Source: Azolla caroliniana (taxonomy: Eukaryota > Polypodiophyta). From it: a stretch of DNA of 64,000 nt. Shown in pieces: positions 22,633-32,075 of the stretch. Below the pieces are notes generated by a model that had not been told where the DNA came from, made no database searches, and saw only the letters and a program-made list of their open reading frames with translations. The translations under genes were made by a program, and so were the position numbers. Position 1 is the stretch's first letter. Each line of letters opens with the position of its first letter. Location: positions 744,001-808,000 of the forward strand of contig JBHGNT010000018.1 in the NCBI GenBank assembly GCA_043228905.1. The letters are read 5' to 3'.

Positions 22633-22650
22633 TGGTGAACCCGACGTGAA
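22633..22650 (+). other. Primer binding site matching tRNA-Trp
   Basis: TGGTGAACCCGACGTGAA is the exact complement of the last 18 bases, CCA included, of plant cytosolic tRNA-Trp as I know it. The related gypsy element has the same site (36516-36533, minus strand) with one difference. Confidence 0.75.
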
Positions 22651-22665
22651 GGGCGGCAAGGGAGC

Positions 22666-23811
22666 ATGGAGATGGAAGAAGACTTCGACTTCGAGGAGAT
22701 GATGACAAAGATCGTGATGGAAGCCGGACGGAAGATGGCGAAGCGAGATGCGGCTCAACAAGCCGTCGAAAGGGTGGTCGATCAAGTCAGCCGCTTCAAT
22801 GGGAATGAGGTCCCAAAATTTTTGGGAGCCTACAAGGCCGAGATGGCGAAAGGGGGCGTGGATGAGGCAATGCGGCTAGAGTATTTTCCTCCAGTGGCGA
22901 CCATATCGGTGCACAAGGAGGTCAAGGAGCTACGAGAAGCTCACGAGTCATGGGTATCCTTGGAGGGAGCCCTATTGGAAGCATACGGGTATGTGAAACC
23001 GGAGTGGGTATGCCGGCAACCCAATGGGGAGCGGTCGGCAACAACGTGGCCCACGAGCGGCGGAGAAGAGAGGGCGGTGAGCGGCTACTCACTACTGTCG
23101 GAAGAGAGCTCGCCGCGCAATCAACCGGAGGAGTACGACCTACAGGCGTTGGTATGGGAGGCGTGCGAGAGCGTGAAGGTGAAGTTCGAAGCTAAAGAAG
23201 GGCTTATTATGGAGTCGGGCCGGAGACGATCCGAGGATGCGGAGGAAGAAGCCTCCCTATGCATGGACGATGGGGCCTATACGGAGGCCAGAAGAGCGTG
23301 CAACGACGACGACGTGGGAGAGGGTGCAGGGCAAGAGACCCTCTTGTCTTGCGGAAAAGGGACGGCCATGGACGAGGCCGGTGACTACGAAGCGGGGAGC
23401 ACCACTTCGAGAGTGAGTGGAGGTTTCGGGACACGATGGCCCAAAACATCGAGCGGGGCGGAGACGAGCGGTGGTGCCAAGACCTTACCCACACCGATTC
23501 TAGAGACTCCGGCATCCGGCCCGAGAGCCGGTGTGAGACCTAGAGTGATGAACGGTGGCGGCGGCAAGGCAGGCAACCAAGACGACGACAAGGAGATCGA
23601 GGAAGAGGAGGCGGCAAGTGTAATCGAGGCTTCCGCGATCAGAGACGGGGTAGCCACGGACAACGACGTTCGGATAGAGGTTGCTACGGACATAACGAGC
23701 GGCGGTGCCGGGATCTTACCCACACCGGTCCTAGAGGCTCCGGCGGTCGGCCCGAGTGCTGGCGTGAGACCTAGAGTGACGGGCGGTGGCAGCGGCAAGG
23801 CGGGCAACTGA
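22666..23811 (+). CDS. Gag-like protein with tandem repeats (LARD-like element)
   Basis: The ATG is 15 bp after the primer site. Residues 1-115 (acidic start MEMEEDFDFEEMM, then 'DQVSRFNGNEVPKFLGAYKAEM' and 'SWVSLEGALLEAYGY') align with the gag start of the gypsy element at 36494-36150 ('GTIGQFSGKDATSYLASYRAEM', 'TWEEFEGRLLEKYGL'). Instead of the rest of gag, a low-complexity acidic region follows. A ~75-residue repeat then begins, with the phrases 'LPTPVLEAPAVGPSAGVRPR' and 'GGGGKAGN'. A stop ends the frame at 23809-23811. The same frame continues as further repeat copies to about 24189, where plastid DNA is inserted. There is no zinc knuckle. It may provide only packaging sequence. Confidence 0.6.
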   Translation: MEMEEDFDFEEMMTKIVMEAGRKMAKRDAAQQAVERVVDQVSRFNGNEVPKFLGAYKAEMAKGGVDEAMRLEYFPPVATISVHKEVKELREAHESWVSLEGALLEAYGYVKPEWVCRQPNGERSATTWPTSGGEERAVSGYSLLSEESSPRNQPEEYDLQALVWEACESVKVKFEAKEGLIMESGRRRSEDAEEEASLCMDDGAYTEARRACNDDDVGEGAGQETLLSCGKGTAMDEAGDYEAGSTTSRVSGGFGTRWPKTSSGAETSGGAKTLPTPILETPASGPRAGVRPRVMNGGGGKAGNQDDDKEIEEEEAASVIEASAIRDGVATDNDVRIEVATDITSGGAGILPTPVLEAPAVGPSAGVRPRVTGGGSGKAGN

Positions 23812-24189
23812 GACGACGACATGGAAGAGACAGCGGCAAGCGTAATCGAGGCTTGTGCGATTGGAGGCGGGGTAGCTGCGGATAACGACGTCCGGACGGA
23901 GGCGGCTACGAAGACAACGAGCGGCGGTGCCGCGGCCTTACACACACCGACCCTAGAGGCTCCGGCGGTTGGCCCGAGTGCCGGCGTGAGACCTAGAGCG
24001 ACGGGCGGTGGTGGCGGCAAGGTGGGCAATCGAGATGAGGACGAGCACGAGGAGGTAGGAAGCATAACCGAGGCTTGTGTAACCGGGGACGAGATAGCCA
24101 CAGACCACGACGTCCAAACGAAGGTGGCTACAAACATGACATCGGCGAGTGATGGTATCGAGACTTTTCCCACACCTATTCTAGAGACT
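23464..24189 (+). repeat. Tandem repeat array, period 222-231 bp
   Basis: Repeat phrase ACGAGCGGYGGTGCC begins at 23464, 23695 and 23917, with a diverged start at 24139, giving periods of 231, 222 and 222 bp (74-77 codons). Each unit has the CCACACCG-TTCTAGAG-CTCCGG-GGCCCGAG block. The fourth unit is broken by the plastid insert and resumes at 24958. More degenerate traces of the same block appear near 25070 and 25600. Confidence 0.85.
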
Positions 24190-24957
24190 TCTTTCTCTAT
24201 TGCTGGTGCAGCATGTCATGCCCCCCGTCGAGCTTACCCTAAAAGTTCCGTTCATCTGGAAATAAAATAGATATTAATACTAAAAAAATATGACTATTTA
24301 AATTAAATAAAAGAGGGTAGATAAAAAAATCTAGGCCCCTTTAACTCAGTGGTAGAGTACCGCCATGGTAAGGCGTAAGTCATCGGTTCAAATCCGATAA
24401 GGGGCTGGTCAAACAAAGATACCATAAAGAAAACATCATTTATATCGTTTTGAGGGAAGTCGCTAAACCAGAGCCAATATGAGTTACGAGGGAAATAAAA
24501 AAAAGCCTGCTTACGCAAAAACCTCAACATGCTGGCACAAAATGAGTTCTTTCGCGAGATACCAGTATTTTTTCATAAAACTTGAAACAATCTACCAGAT
24601 TCTTTGAACAAAACCTTTTCTGTGAACAAATCCTTTTCTGTTCACTTACGACTCTACTAAAGGAAATCTAAATACCGATAGAATTAGCGACAGATTGATA
24701 GGTGAAAATGTGGTATGGCTAGCTCATCCAGCCAGTGGTGAAGCTCACTACGAGACTAGCTCTTCTTTCATTTGACTATTTTTTTTTTTTTATCACCCTG
24801 TTTTCTGATCGAAAAAGCGAAGTTATAGTTATCAATGATACCCAAGAATCAGATGGATATAATTTTTAATTTCCGGAAGTTTCAAGTTATATCTAGTCTG
24901 GGGATTCAATACGAACAATCAATATTAGTATACTTCTATTGATTAGAAAGAAAAATA
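24190..24957. other. Nuclear-integrated plastid DNA fragment (NUPT), ~768 bp
   Basis: AT-rich sequence, in sharp contrast to the GC-rich flanks, contains trnT-GGU with its spacer on both sides. The left edge is in the middle of a repeat unit after TTCTAGAGACT, and the right edge is before GGCGGTCGGCCCCGAGAGCC, which continues the same unit. The insert therefore replaced almost nothing. No psbD or other plastid coding sequence is seen. Edges are set from the repeat and may be off by a few bases. Confidence 0.8.
24335..24406 (+). tRNA. trnT-GGU: Plastid-type tRNA-Thr(GGU), within the NUPT
   Basis: This 72-nt cloverleaf has acceptor arms GCCCCTT / AAGGGGC, a D arm ACTC-AGTGGTA-GAGT, an anticodon loop ATGGTAA (anticodon GGT) and a T arm ATCGG-TTCAAAT-CCGAT. 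CCA is not encoded. It matches plastid trnT-GGU as I know it, except that the first base of the anticodon stem is C instead of A, which breaks its pair with T. In the nucleus it is unlikely to be used, although tRNA genes carry their own internal promoter boxes. Confidence 0.9.
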
Positions 24958-27105
24958 GGCGGTCGGCCCCGAGAGCCCACATGAGACCAGAGAGACGGAA
25001 GGTGGCGGCGGGAAAGCGGACAACCAAAATGACGACAAGGAAGGTCATAGAGGACGGAGGAAAGACCCCTCGACACCGAGACTGGAGACTACGGCGGTTG
25101 CGCTCGAATGCCAACATAAGACCGGAGAGAAGGGCGGTGGCCGTGAGGAGGCGTGGCCCGGAGTGAACACGTACGAAGATGAGGATGATAGGCCCGGAAC
25201 GGGCATATACAAGAGGACCGACGGAGAGGTCGGGAGCGGCAAAGAGGAGAGAGTCGGGAACCGACCCGACCGGAAGATGAACTGGTCGATAATCCGATAC
25301 GACCAGAAGACGACGCGGAAGAAGATTGGAGCGGGGTCCGGTCAGCCGGGCCCGAACCGAAGAAGAGCCAGCAAGGCTGGATTTGTTCGGACAAACATGT
25401 ACCGCCGGTTACGATTATGGAAGGGAGCAGACCAAACCGGAACTCGATCGGCTGAGACCGATCCGGGCGAAGGCTAAGTCGGCATGATTGGAGGTTGAGG
25501 CGAACGAGCCACAACACCCGGTGGGAGCCGGTGAGTGCGAGAAGGAGGCTAAGCATGCACGAGGAGTACGACTCCGTGGAAGACTGAAAACGAGGGGGAC
25601 CCTCCCCACCTATTCTAGAGACTTTGGCGGTTGCGGATCAACATAAGACCGGAGAGACGACGGGTGGCGGCGAGGAGTCGGTGACCGGAACGGATGAGGC
25701 TACCCGAAACGGGTACCCGGTGCATGAAGACGGACGAGCACGGCCAAGAGGGCCAAATGGAGACGGAAGGGTCTACGATGACAAAGGAAGAAGAGGCCAA
25801 CGCAGAGGTTGGGACTACGGCGGAAGAAGCGTGTAAAACAGAGCATGCACTACGGCCGGCGAAGGGCCAAGAAGCAAACATGCAGTCGGAAGAGCGGCAA
25901 CAAGTGACTGGCAACGGCGGACCAGTCGAGCCTTTGAGAGGCAAGCACGCTGCAAGAGACGGAGCGGTGAGTTGCCGGGATCGTCGGATGAACGACGAAA
26001 GCAGAGGATGGTGAGCGGGGAGCAAAGAGTTATGCACCGGGGAGAGACAAAGCGGTGTCCCGGAGGACATGCGGGGCCAAGCGGGCCAAGAGGATGCGAG
26101 TCGGGATGAAGCGGTAACGAGAGCCGCGAAGAACCCCGACACGAAGGCCGGGATGACGATACGCTCTACTACGAGTGAGCACAGAGAGCAAGGGAGAATC
26201 GAGGTGCGCATAATGGGGTCACCTAAGGACCAAAGAATGAGCATGCATTCGGAGGAGCCACAACGAGTGACCGATGATGTCGGTCGGAGGAAGCATTTGA
26301 GAGGCAAGCACGGGACGACGGATGGCGCGACGAGACGCCAAGATCGACGCAACGAGACGAGCGCGATCGGCATGAACGAAGGATTGTGTCTGGGAAAACG
26401 GAGGAGATGCATGGAGAACGGAGGGTCACGTACTGTGAAGAGTAAATGGGGCATCCCGAAGGGTGTGTGCGGCCGAGCGGGCTAGGCGGACCAAGAGGGT
26501 GTACCTCGGGGCGAAGCGGCAACATCGGAGGTTGCGGAGGACACTAAAGACGAGAGCACCGACTCGGATGTCGGGGAAGCAACGTACCTTTTCGAAAGGG
26601 TACACAGAGCAGAGCGGAGTGTGAGACGTGCGATGTGGCCGCGTAAGGGCCGAGCGACGAGCATGAGGATGATCGACGACGAAGTTCGGTGTGTGACAGT
26701 GCCGAGTTGAGGAAGCGGCCAAGGCAAGACAAGCGTGGACGAAGAGCACACGGTGTAATATCCGGCAAATAGTCGGGAAGAACGAGGAATTGGCCCAAGG
26801 TCGCAGGCGGAAAACAAAGGAAGCCAAAGAGAGGCGTGCGAAGATCGGGTCTGGCGCATCGGGCGGAGACAGTGGTTCGGCGAACTCCGTCGAGTATGGT
26901 GGATCGGATGGAGCCGATGGTTCGAGAGCATACGACGGATATGGCGGACTGGGAGGCTACGGTGGTCCATGTGGGACGGATGGGCTTGCTCGAAGTGGAA
27001 GACGAAGTCGGGCAAAGCTGACAAAGATGTTAAGGACTCGGTTGATCGCCATGGCCGAAAATCTCACCTCTTTCCCCTTCTTGGCACATACCGGTGGATG
27101 TGCGG
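24958..27105 (+). other. Decayed GC-rich interior of the LARD-like element
   Basis: Coding frames here are short and repetitive. Up to about 25130, and again near 25600, the sequence is a degraded continuation of the ~225-bp repeats. A second, longer duplication is visible: a ~120-bp phrase at 25855-25985 (GCATGCAGTCGG-like start, GAGAGGCAAGCACG near the end) recurs at 26220-26345. Near 26850-26960 a Gly-rich frame (GGDSGSANSVEYGGSDGADG) appears. The last ~50 bp before the polypurine tract are nearly the same as the corresponding region of the gypsy element (30918-30965, minus strand). I see no pol domain and no recognisable host gene fragment. Confidence 0.6.
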
Positions 27106-27120
27106 TTTGGTGGGGGCGGA
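27106..27120 (+). other. Polypurine tract of the LARD-like element
   Basis: GGTTTGGTGGGGGCGGA ends immediately before the right LTR (27121). The gypsy element has GGTTAGGTGGGGGTGGA in the same place on the minus strand. Confidence 0.75.
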
Positions 27121-27638
27121 TGTCGTGAAGATTTTCGTCCATAGGCGGAAATCGGGGTGGAAAGGGCAAGTCAGTGGTGTGCAACATGTGCACACGTATA
27201 CTAGGAAATGGTGTATAGAAATAAGAGGGGAAATTTTATGCCACATTGTAAGGTCCCTCCCTCCTTGGGCTATAAAAGGAAGGGAGGGGTCACTTATGAA
27301 GGGTTGCCTATTTTGCGTATGAGAGGTATACCACGTAGTCTAGAGTTCTTACCGTTTTAGGGTTAGGGTTTCGTTATTCATCCTTGGTTAGGGTTTTCTT
27401 ATAGTCGTTTGGTGGAAGGCCCATGCGGCCACCATTGTTGTAATCATTCGTTTGCTTTAATATATCTTGTCGAGTATCTTACCTCCGCCGATCTCTCCTT
27501 CTATGTCGTGATCTTATTCTTTCTTCTTCTCCTCTTGAGCTAAGCTTCCAAACATATCTTATTCTTTCTCCTCTACTCCCTAGTCCAAGACCCCCGTGGT
27601 CCCGCCCCTTCTACACGCACGCGCGTAACAACGCGACA
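27121..27638 (+). repeat. 3' LTR of the LARD-like element, complete
   Basis: This 518-bp LTR runs from TGTCGTGAAGATTTTCG to CGCGTAACAACGCGACA. The TATA element GCTATAAAAGG (near 27270) is preceded by CCCTCCTTGG, the same arrangement as in the gypsy LTR (minus strand, near 30700). Confidence 0.88.
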
Positions 27639-28016
27639 CCGGCTTCTTTCCGAAGTATTTTTCGTGCGGAGTGAGCTCGTGCACTCCGGATGTTGTGCAT
27701 CGGTTCATTAGGTAGACGACCGTATTTGCAGCTTCGGCCTAATATGACTTGGGCATATGCTTCTCGTTCATCATGGCCTGTGCTACTTCGAGGATGTGCC
27801 GATTTTTGCGCTCGGCTACTCCGTTTTGTTGTGGAGTGTGTCGGCAAGTGAATTCTCGCCAAATTCCTTCCTTTTGAAGATACGCCGTGAAATCGCCTGA
27901 GAAGTACTCCTTGCCGCCATCCGATCGAAGGCATTGTACATGATGGCCCGTGGCTTTCTCGACTTCATTCTTGAATTTTTGGAAGTGTCCGAACACTGCG
28001 CTTTTTTGCCGCAAGG
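27639..28016 (-). pseudogene. Copia A1 integrase core fragment
   Basis: Minus-strand reading gives 'KNEVEKATGHHVQCLRSDGGKEYFSG', 'TCRHTPQQNGVAERKNRHI' and 'MMNEKHMPKSY', the central and last catalytic parts of a copia integrase, followed by the region that continues at 22187. Upstream the frame runs straight into LTR sequence at 28016, so the first part of integrase is deleted. Confidence 0.85.
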
Positions 28017-28305
28017 TTAGGTACGCAAGGTTAAGTATGTTAACAAAGGAGAAAGACTCAACATTATACAAGGTGGGAGGAGGGTGCTTTATATAGTCAT
28101 CCTCTCTCTTCATTTAATACAAGACTCATGGGGCATGGGGAATGTGAAAGCTCATAAGTTATGTGTCATAGAATATGATTCTATGACTCATACTAAATGC
28201 TAGAATACAAAGAGGTGACATAATGGTGACTCTTGACCGTTGGAGTGTCTATTTACTCTCAAGGTGAGTTCACACACTAGACCAAGTTGAGCTCGATTCT
28301 CAACA
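28017..28305 (-). repeat. A-family LTR fragment (5' side of A1)
   Basis: It matches 19640-19928 and 60270-60560 and ends GATTCTCAACA. The first ~80 bp on the left (plus strand) are missing where it meets integrase sequence. On its right lies B' sequence (GCTCATAAGGGGTC), so A1 had inserted into the tail of B'. Confidence 0.75.
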
Positions 28306-29180
28306 GCTCATAAGGGGTCATCTCAGCTCCGTCGTTGTGTGGTTCTTGACCCTCGATTCCTTTGTGTCGGCGTCGACTTTTGCTTCCTTCCCATTCGTTT
28401 GACCTTCTGATGATTCGACTCCTCCGAATCGGTAACCTCCGATTTGTTCCAGCTCTTGTCCGAATTGGTTGTCTCCAATTCGTCTTCAATCTTTAGGCCC
28501 TTTACCACATCAAACCATGGTCGGGTGTTAGACTTCTTCTTCCGGTTGGTTCTGTCCTTCTTGACTCTGCCGCTGTTGATAGTTGTTCCGACTTTTTCGG
28601 ATGACATTGTGCCGACTTTTTCAGTCGATTCGACTTCCTTTTTCTTCCTGTCTCCCCTTGTTTCGGTCTTTTCTTCCTAGTTTCCGGTGCCTTCCCTAGT
28701 TCTGGTTTTGCCCCTCAAGTGCGGCATGTCGAGATGTTGTTCCTTCCGATCCAAGCAGATTGGTGAAGATGTCGGCAACTTGTTGATCCATTTGAACATG
28801 TCGGAGTTACTTCACCACTTAGGACCTGCTAGTGCACAAAGTGGTAATGCACTTCTATGTGCTTTGTGCGAGCATGGAACACAGGGTTCTTAGCCAACTG
28901 CATGCTACTCATATTGTCGTAGTAGATCAGGACCAGAGTCGGTACTTAGATCTAGAGGCTTGCAGCAACCGTTGAGGCCAGATGGCTTTATAGGTAGCGA
29001 TAGTAGTGCCTCGGTACTCAACCTCAATGTTCAACAAAGCCACTATCAGTTGCTTCTTGTTGCTGCATGCAACATTCGCGCTACCAAGAGAGAACATAAA
29101 ACCGGAAGTGGACTGTCGTTACAACGCATCATCGACCCAGTCAGCATCCGTATAACCGACTAGCTTTTCGGTTATACCGT

Positions 29181-30122
29181 TGTCGTGAAGATTTTCGGAA
29201 ATGGTGTGAAAATCATGTGGAAATGAGAAAACTGAAAAGGGTTCACTTTTGCCCTTCTCGCATTGTTTTCTTCTCACTGAGTTATCCCACATATATATGT
29301 AGCTAATACAACTCTCTCGATATAACGACTCAGTTATCTGACATATATATACGACTATGTATATGTATATGTGTGTATTTGTTTGAACTTCTATTCGGCC
29401 AACTACTATTTGATTGAATCTTGATTTGGCTTTCCGATCGATTTCAGCCAACTGACTTTTTCTGACCGATTTCGGCTTTTCAGTCTATTTTGGCCAACTG
29501 ACTCTTCTTTCGGCTTTTTGAATGATTTCGACAATCGATGCTTGTTTCGGTTTTTTTGGTCGATTTCGGCCAACTGACTCTTCTTTTGGCTTTCTGACCA
29601 ATTTCGGCTAGCCGACTCTCCCACGAGGGACAATCTTACATAACACAATTGACTTACCTCAAAGCCAGGTCATTTCTTTAAAAGTTGTATTTTTATCATT
29701 ATACTTTTTCATATGTAAATTCTCATACATGAGAGCTTGCATGAGTGACATGGTTATCATGCATTACATGCATTGTATGCATGTCTTGCACCCTCACATG
29801 CATCATATGCATGGGGGCATCTATAAAAGAGTGGAGGAAAAGGAAAAGAGGAATCAATCAGTGAATGGATCAAGAAAGCTATGTACTGATCAAGAAAATA
29901 ATAATAATAAATTTACTTATCTTGCTGGTGATGTATTTTGTCTCTTAAAATTGAACTCTCTCTCTCTCATTCTGTCTCATAATTGGAATCTCCGTCTCTC
30001 AATCTCTCTGTCTCTATCTTAAATACTTTCTCGCTAATGCTAGTACAACCTTCGAATCCTTCCGGTCCAGGACCTCAGTGGTCCCACTTCATTTTCGCAA
30101 ACACACGAGGATTTCCTTGACA
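29181..30122. repeat. Solo LTR of the TGTCG lineage, target duplication CCGT/CCAT
   Basis: This 942-bp block starts TGTCGTGAAGATTTTCGG, ends TTTCCTTGACA and is flanked by CCGT (29177-29180) and CCAT (30123-30126). It contains a short AT-rich TGCATG/ATGCAT cluster (29760-29815) directly before a TATA element (CATCTATAAAAGAGTGG) at about 29820. It interrupts RNase H of copia B'. It is closely related to the block at 38982-40420 over the TGCATG cluster and the end. No internal coding region is present. Confidence 0.85.
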
Positions 30123-30186
30123 CCATGTCAATACAACAGTCCCCGATCCTTAGTGTTGCTCACATACCTCAATAGGCGATGCGCGC

Positions 30187-30264
30187 TGTCGCGTTGTTAC
30201 GCGCGTGTGTGGAGAACAAGGCGGGACCACTAGGGTCTTGGACCGAGGAATAGGTGAGGAAAAG

Positions 30265-30332
<68 letters not shown>

Positions 30333-30917
30333 ACACACGTATAGACAAAGAAGCGCACGGGGACGCGGCCCAACAACATAGGAGACACGAGTTGAGAACA
30401 CTAGCGCATGTATATAAATATGTGTATGTATTTGCATGTATGCAGACGACTCGAACGGTTACAGCCGATCAGGTCGGCGGGATGGATGCCGACGCTTGAT
30501 CACCCACACACACAAGAGAGCAAGATGGAGATTCTGCCGGAAGCACACGGGCGTTCCACGGACCAGGATCAGCCTCCTAAGAACATGTGCAAAAGAAGCT
30601 ATGGAGAATGACAGAGAAGAAGAGCTAGGTCCCAGTCCGACAACACTTCGTCCCCTCTAGCGCGCGATCCCTTCTCTCCCCCGTCTCCCTCTCTTTTATA
30701 GCTCAAGGAGGGAGGCCGTCTCACCCGTTTACATCACATTAATTCTCTGTCCTTTCGGACAGAGATACTCCTCGATTTCCCCTATAGAATATTGCTACCT
30801 AGGATTTAACCTTTGTGCTTACCTATCTACTATACGACAAGGGACGTGCCCACGTGTAAGGGCCGGTTCACACACACTATACACGGTTTGCGCCTGGGGA
30901 CGGTTTTCTTCACGACA
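30187..30917 (-). repeat. 3' LTR of the gypsy element
   Basis: This 731-bp LTR has plus-strand ends TGTCGCGTTGTTACG and CTTCACGACA. It has a long (GA)n run at about 30267-30331 and a minus-strand TATA element GAGCTATAAAAGAGAGGG near 30700. The other LTR is 24 bp shorter, mostly because of the (GA)n run, and otherwise roughly 97% similar by eye. Confidence 0.88.
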
Positions 30918-31109
30918 TCCACCCCCACCTAACCGCGCATCCACCGGTATGCGCCAAAATTGGGTTCCTACGGGAGAAAACCGATCCTTGCTTTTATTCC
31001 TCGTTTACTGGTTCATCCTCCGCCTCGGGCTGCTCGTCGTTGCTGTCCATGCCCCCTAGCTCCGGCTCCCCGTCGTGCCGTTTCTTGAACGCTTTGATCC
31101 TCTTCCCCG

Positions 31110-32075
31110 CTACCGGTATCGCCATTCTCGTACCATCGAGCACGTAGCCCTGTGTTGATTGTCGAGGCTGTTGTCATAGACTAGCACCCAGTCGCCTTCC
31201 TCGATCTTCCTTGGCCTGAGCCGGTGTGTTCGGTCGAACCGGGCTTTGTTCCTTATCCTTGCTACCCGAAGTTTCTCCGCGGCTCGCTCTACGTCCTCCG
31301 GCCTCTGCTCGAGCTGTCGAATCCGCGCCGCCACCAGTTCCTCCCGGCTCATCTCATCCCTCAAGTCCACCGTGGCCCACGAGGAGATCGTTCGCTCTGT
31401 TGGCATGATCGGCTTCTGTCCGAACATCAGCTTGGCCGACATGAACCCGGTTACCGAACTGTGCGTAGTCCGGTCCGCCCACAAGGCATAAGGTAGCAGC
31501 CGTGGCCAGTCCCCGACTCGGCCTCCGCACGCCCGTACTAGTGCTTTGACAATTGGCCCGTGTCCGCGCTCCACCTTCCCGTTCGCCTCCGGATTGTACG
31601 CTGTGGTGAGCGAAAGTTTGACTCCTAGCCGGTCGAACAGCTCTTCGACCTCTTCTGCGTCCAACTCACCACGGTTAGCCACGATCTTCCCTACGCACCC
31701 GTATCGGCATACTACGTCCTCAATAAAAAACCGGCACACGGCTGCCGTCGTCTTGTTCTGCAGGGCTCGGCCTTCAACCTGGTTCGTTAGATCTTGCCGA
31801 GCCAGCACTAGATACCGCATCTATCCTACTCCCATTGGCATCGTCACCAAATCCACCATCCACTTGAAGTGGACGGTCGGAGGGTAGGTCGGCTGAAGCT
31901 CATCCCGATGTCGGATCATGGAGTGCACCTGACAACTTTCACAAGTCGTCACGAACCGATGCACGTCCCGGTATAGTCCCAGCCACCAGTACTTCCCCTT
32001 TAGCTTTTCGAACGTGGCCCACGTTCCACGGTGTCCAGCCCACGGGCTATCGTGGTACGCCGCCAGCAAATCCTC
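31110..32075 (-). pseudogene. Gypsy integrase (inactivated)
   Basis: The zinc finger (32060-31930) has 'HDSPWAGHRGTW' and 'CESC', all four ligands present. The core begins with 'KWMVDLVTMP' (first Asp), then an in-frame stop near 31818, 'RQDLTNQVEGRAL', 'GKIVANRGEL' where the second catalytic Asp is expected but Asn is encoded (near 31678), and 'YNPEANGKVERGH' with the Glu. The C-terminal part has 'RARFDRTHRLRP'-like residues and 'GDWVLVYDNSLDNQH', then ends in stops by about 31110. A chromodomain is not seen. Loss of one catalytic Asp plus the stop means no integrase activity. Confidence 0.88.

Larger units (their letters stand above)
22188..27638 (+). mobile_element. Non-autonomous LTR retrotransposon (LARD-like) with plastid insert, target duplication CCGG
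   Basis: LTRs at 22188-22623 and 27121-27638 are about 99% identical over their shared ~430 bp. The outer ends are TGTCG and CGACA, flanked by the 4-bp duplication CCGG (22184-22187 and 27639-27642). The empty site is visible in A2 near 62815, where GATAAGTCCGGCTTC is continuous. The interior has a tRNA-Trp-type primer site, a gag-like ORF with tandem repeats, a plastid fragment, decayed GC-rich sequence and a polypurine tract, but no protease, reverse transcriptase or integrase. The gag start, primer site and ~50 bp before the right LTR match the gypsy element at 30187-37245, which could be its helper. Orientation follows the PBS, polypurine tract and gag. Confidence 0.88.
19560..28305 (-). 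mobile_element. Copia element A1 (minus strand), 5' deleted, split by a non-autonomous LTR element
   Basis: Pieces of one minus-strand copia are spread over 19560-22187 and 27639-28016, with the A-family LTR at 19560-19928 and an LTR fragment at 28017-28305. The sister copy A2 (60189-64000) shows the undisturbed order. In A1 the 5' LTR is joined directly to mid-integrase, so gag, protease and the integrase start are gone. About 450 bp of reverse transcriptase is replaced by a truncated foreign LTR (20517-21223). Confidence 0.8.

Noticed and set aside
22666-24270. Possible host gene with a repetitive protein
   Set aside because: It lies between LTRs, just after a primer site, and its first ~115 residues match the gag start of the gypsy element. 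Retroelement origin is simpler.
24190-24957. Window being a plastid contig
   Set aside because: Only about 0.8 kb is plastid-like, and it is embedded in GC-rich retrotransposon sequence continuing on both sides.
25160-27060. Captured host gene fragments in the LARD-like interior
   Set aside because: I could not recognise any domain. Most of it can be explained as decayed tandem repeats and a second duplicated phrase.
22425-27380. Telomere-like TTTAGGG words near 22425 and 27357
   Set aside because: Only two or three units each, and both are the same part of the two LTRs of one element, so they are not interstitial telomere arrays.
27739-28113. A 124-codon fusion protein of unknown N-terminus with integrase
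   Set aside because: The N-terminal half is antisense-read LTR sequence, also seen in other A-family LTRs. The fusion is a deletion junction.
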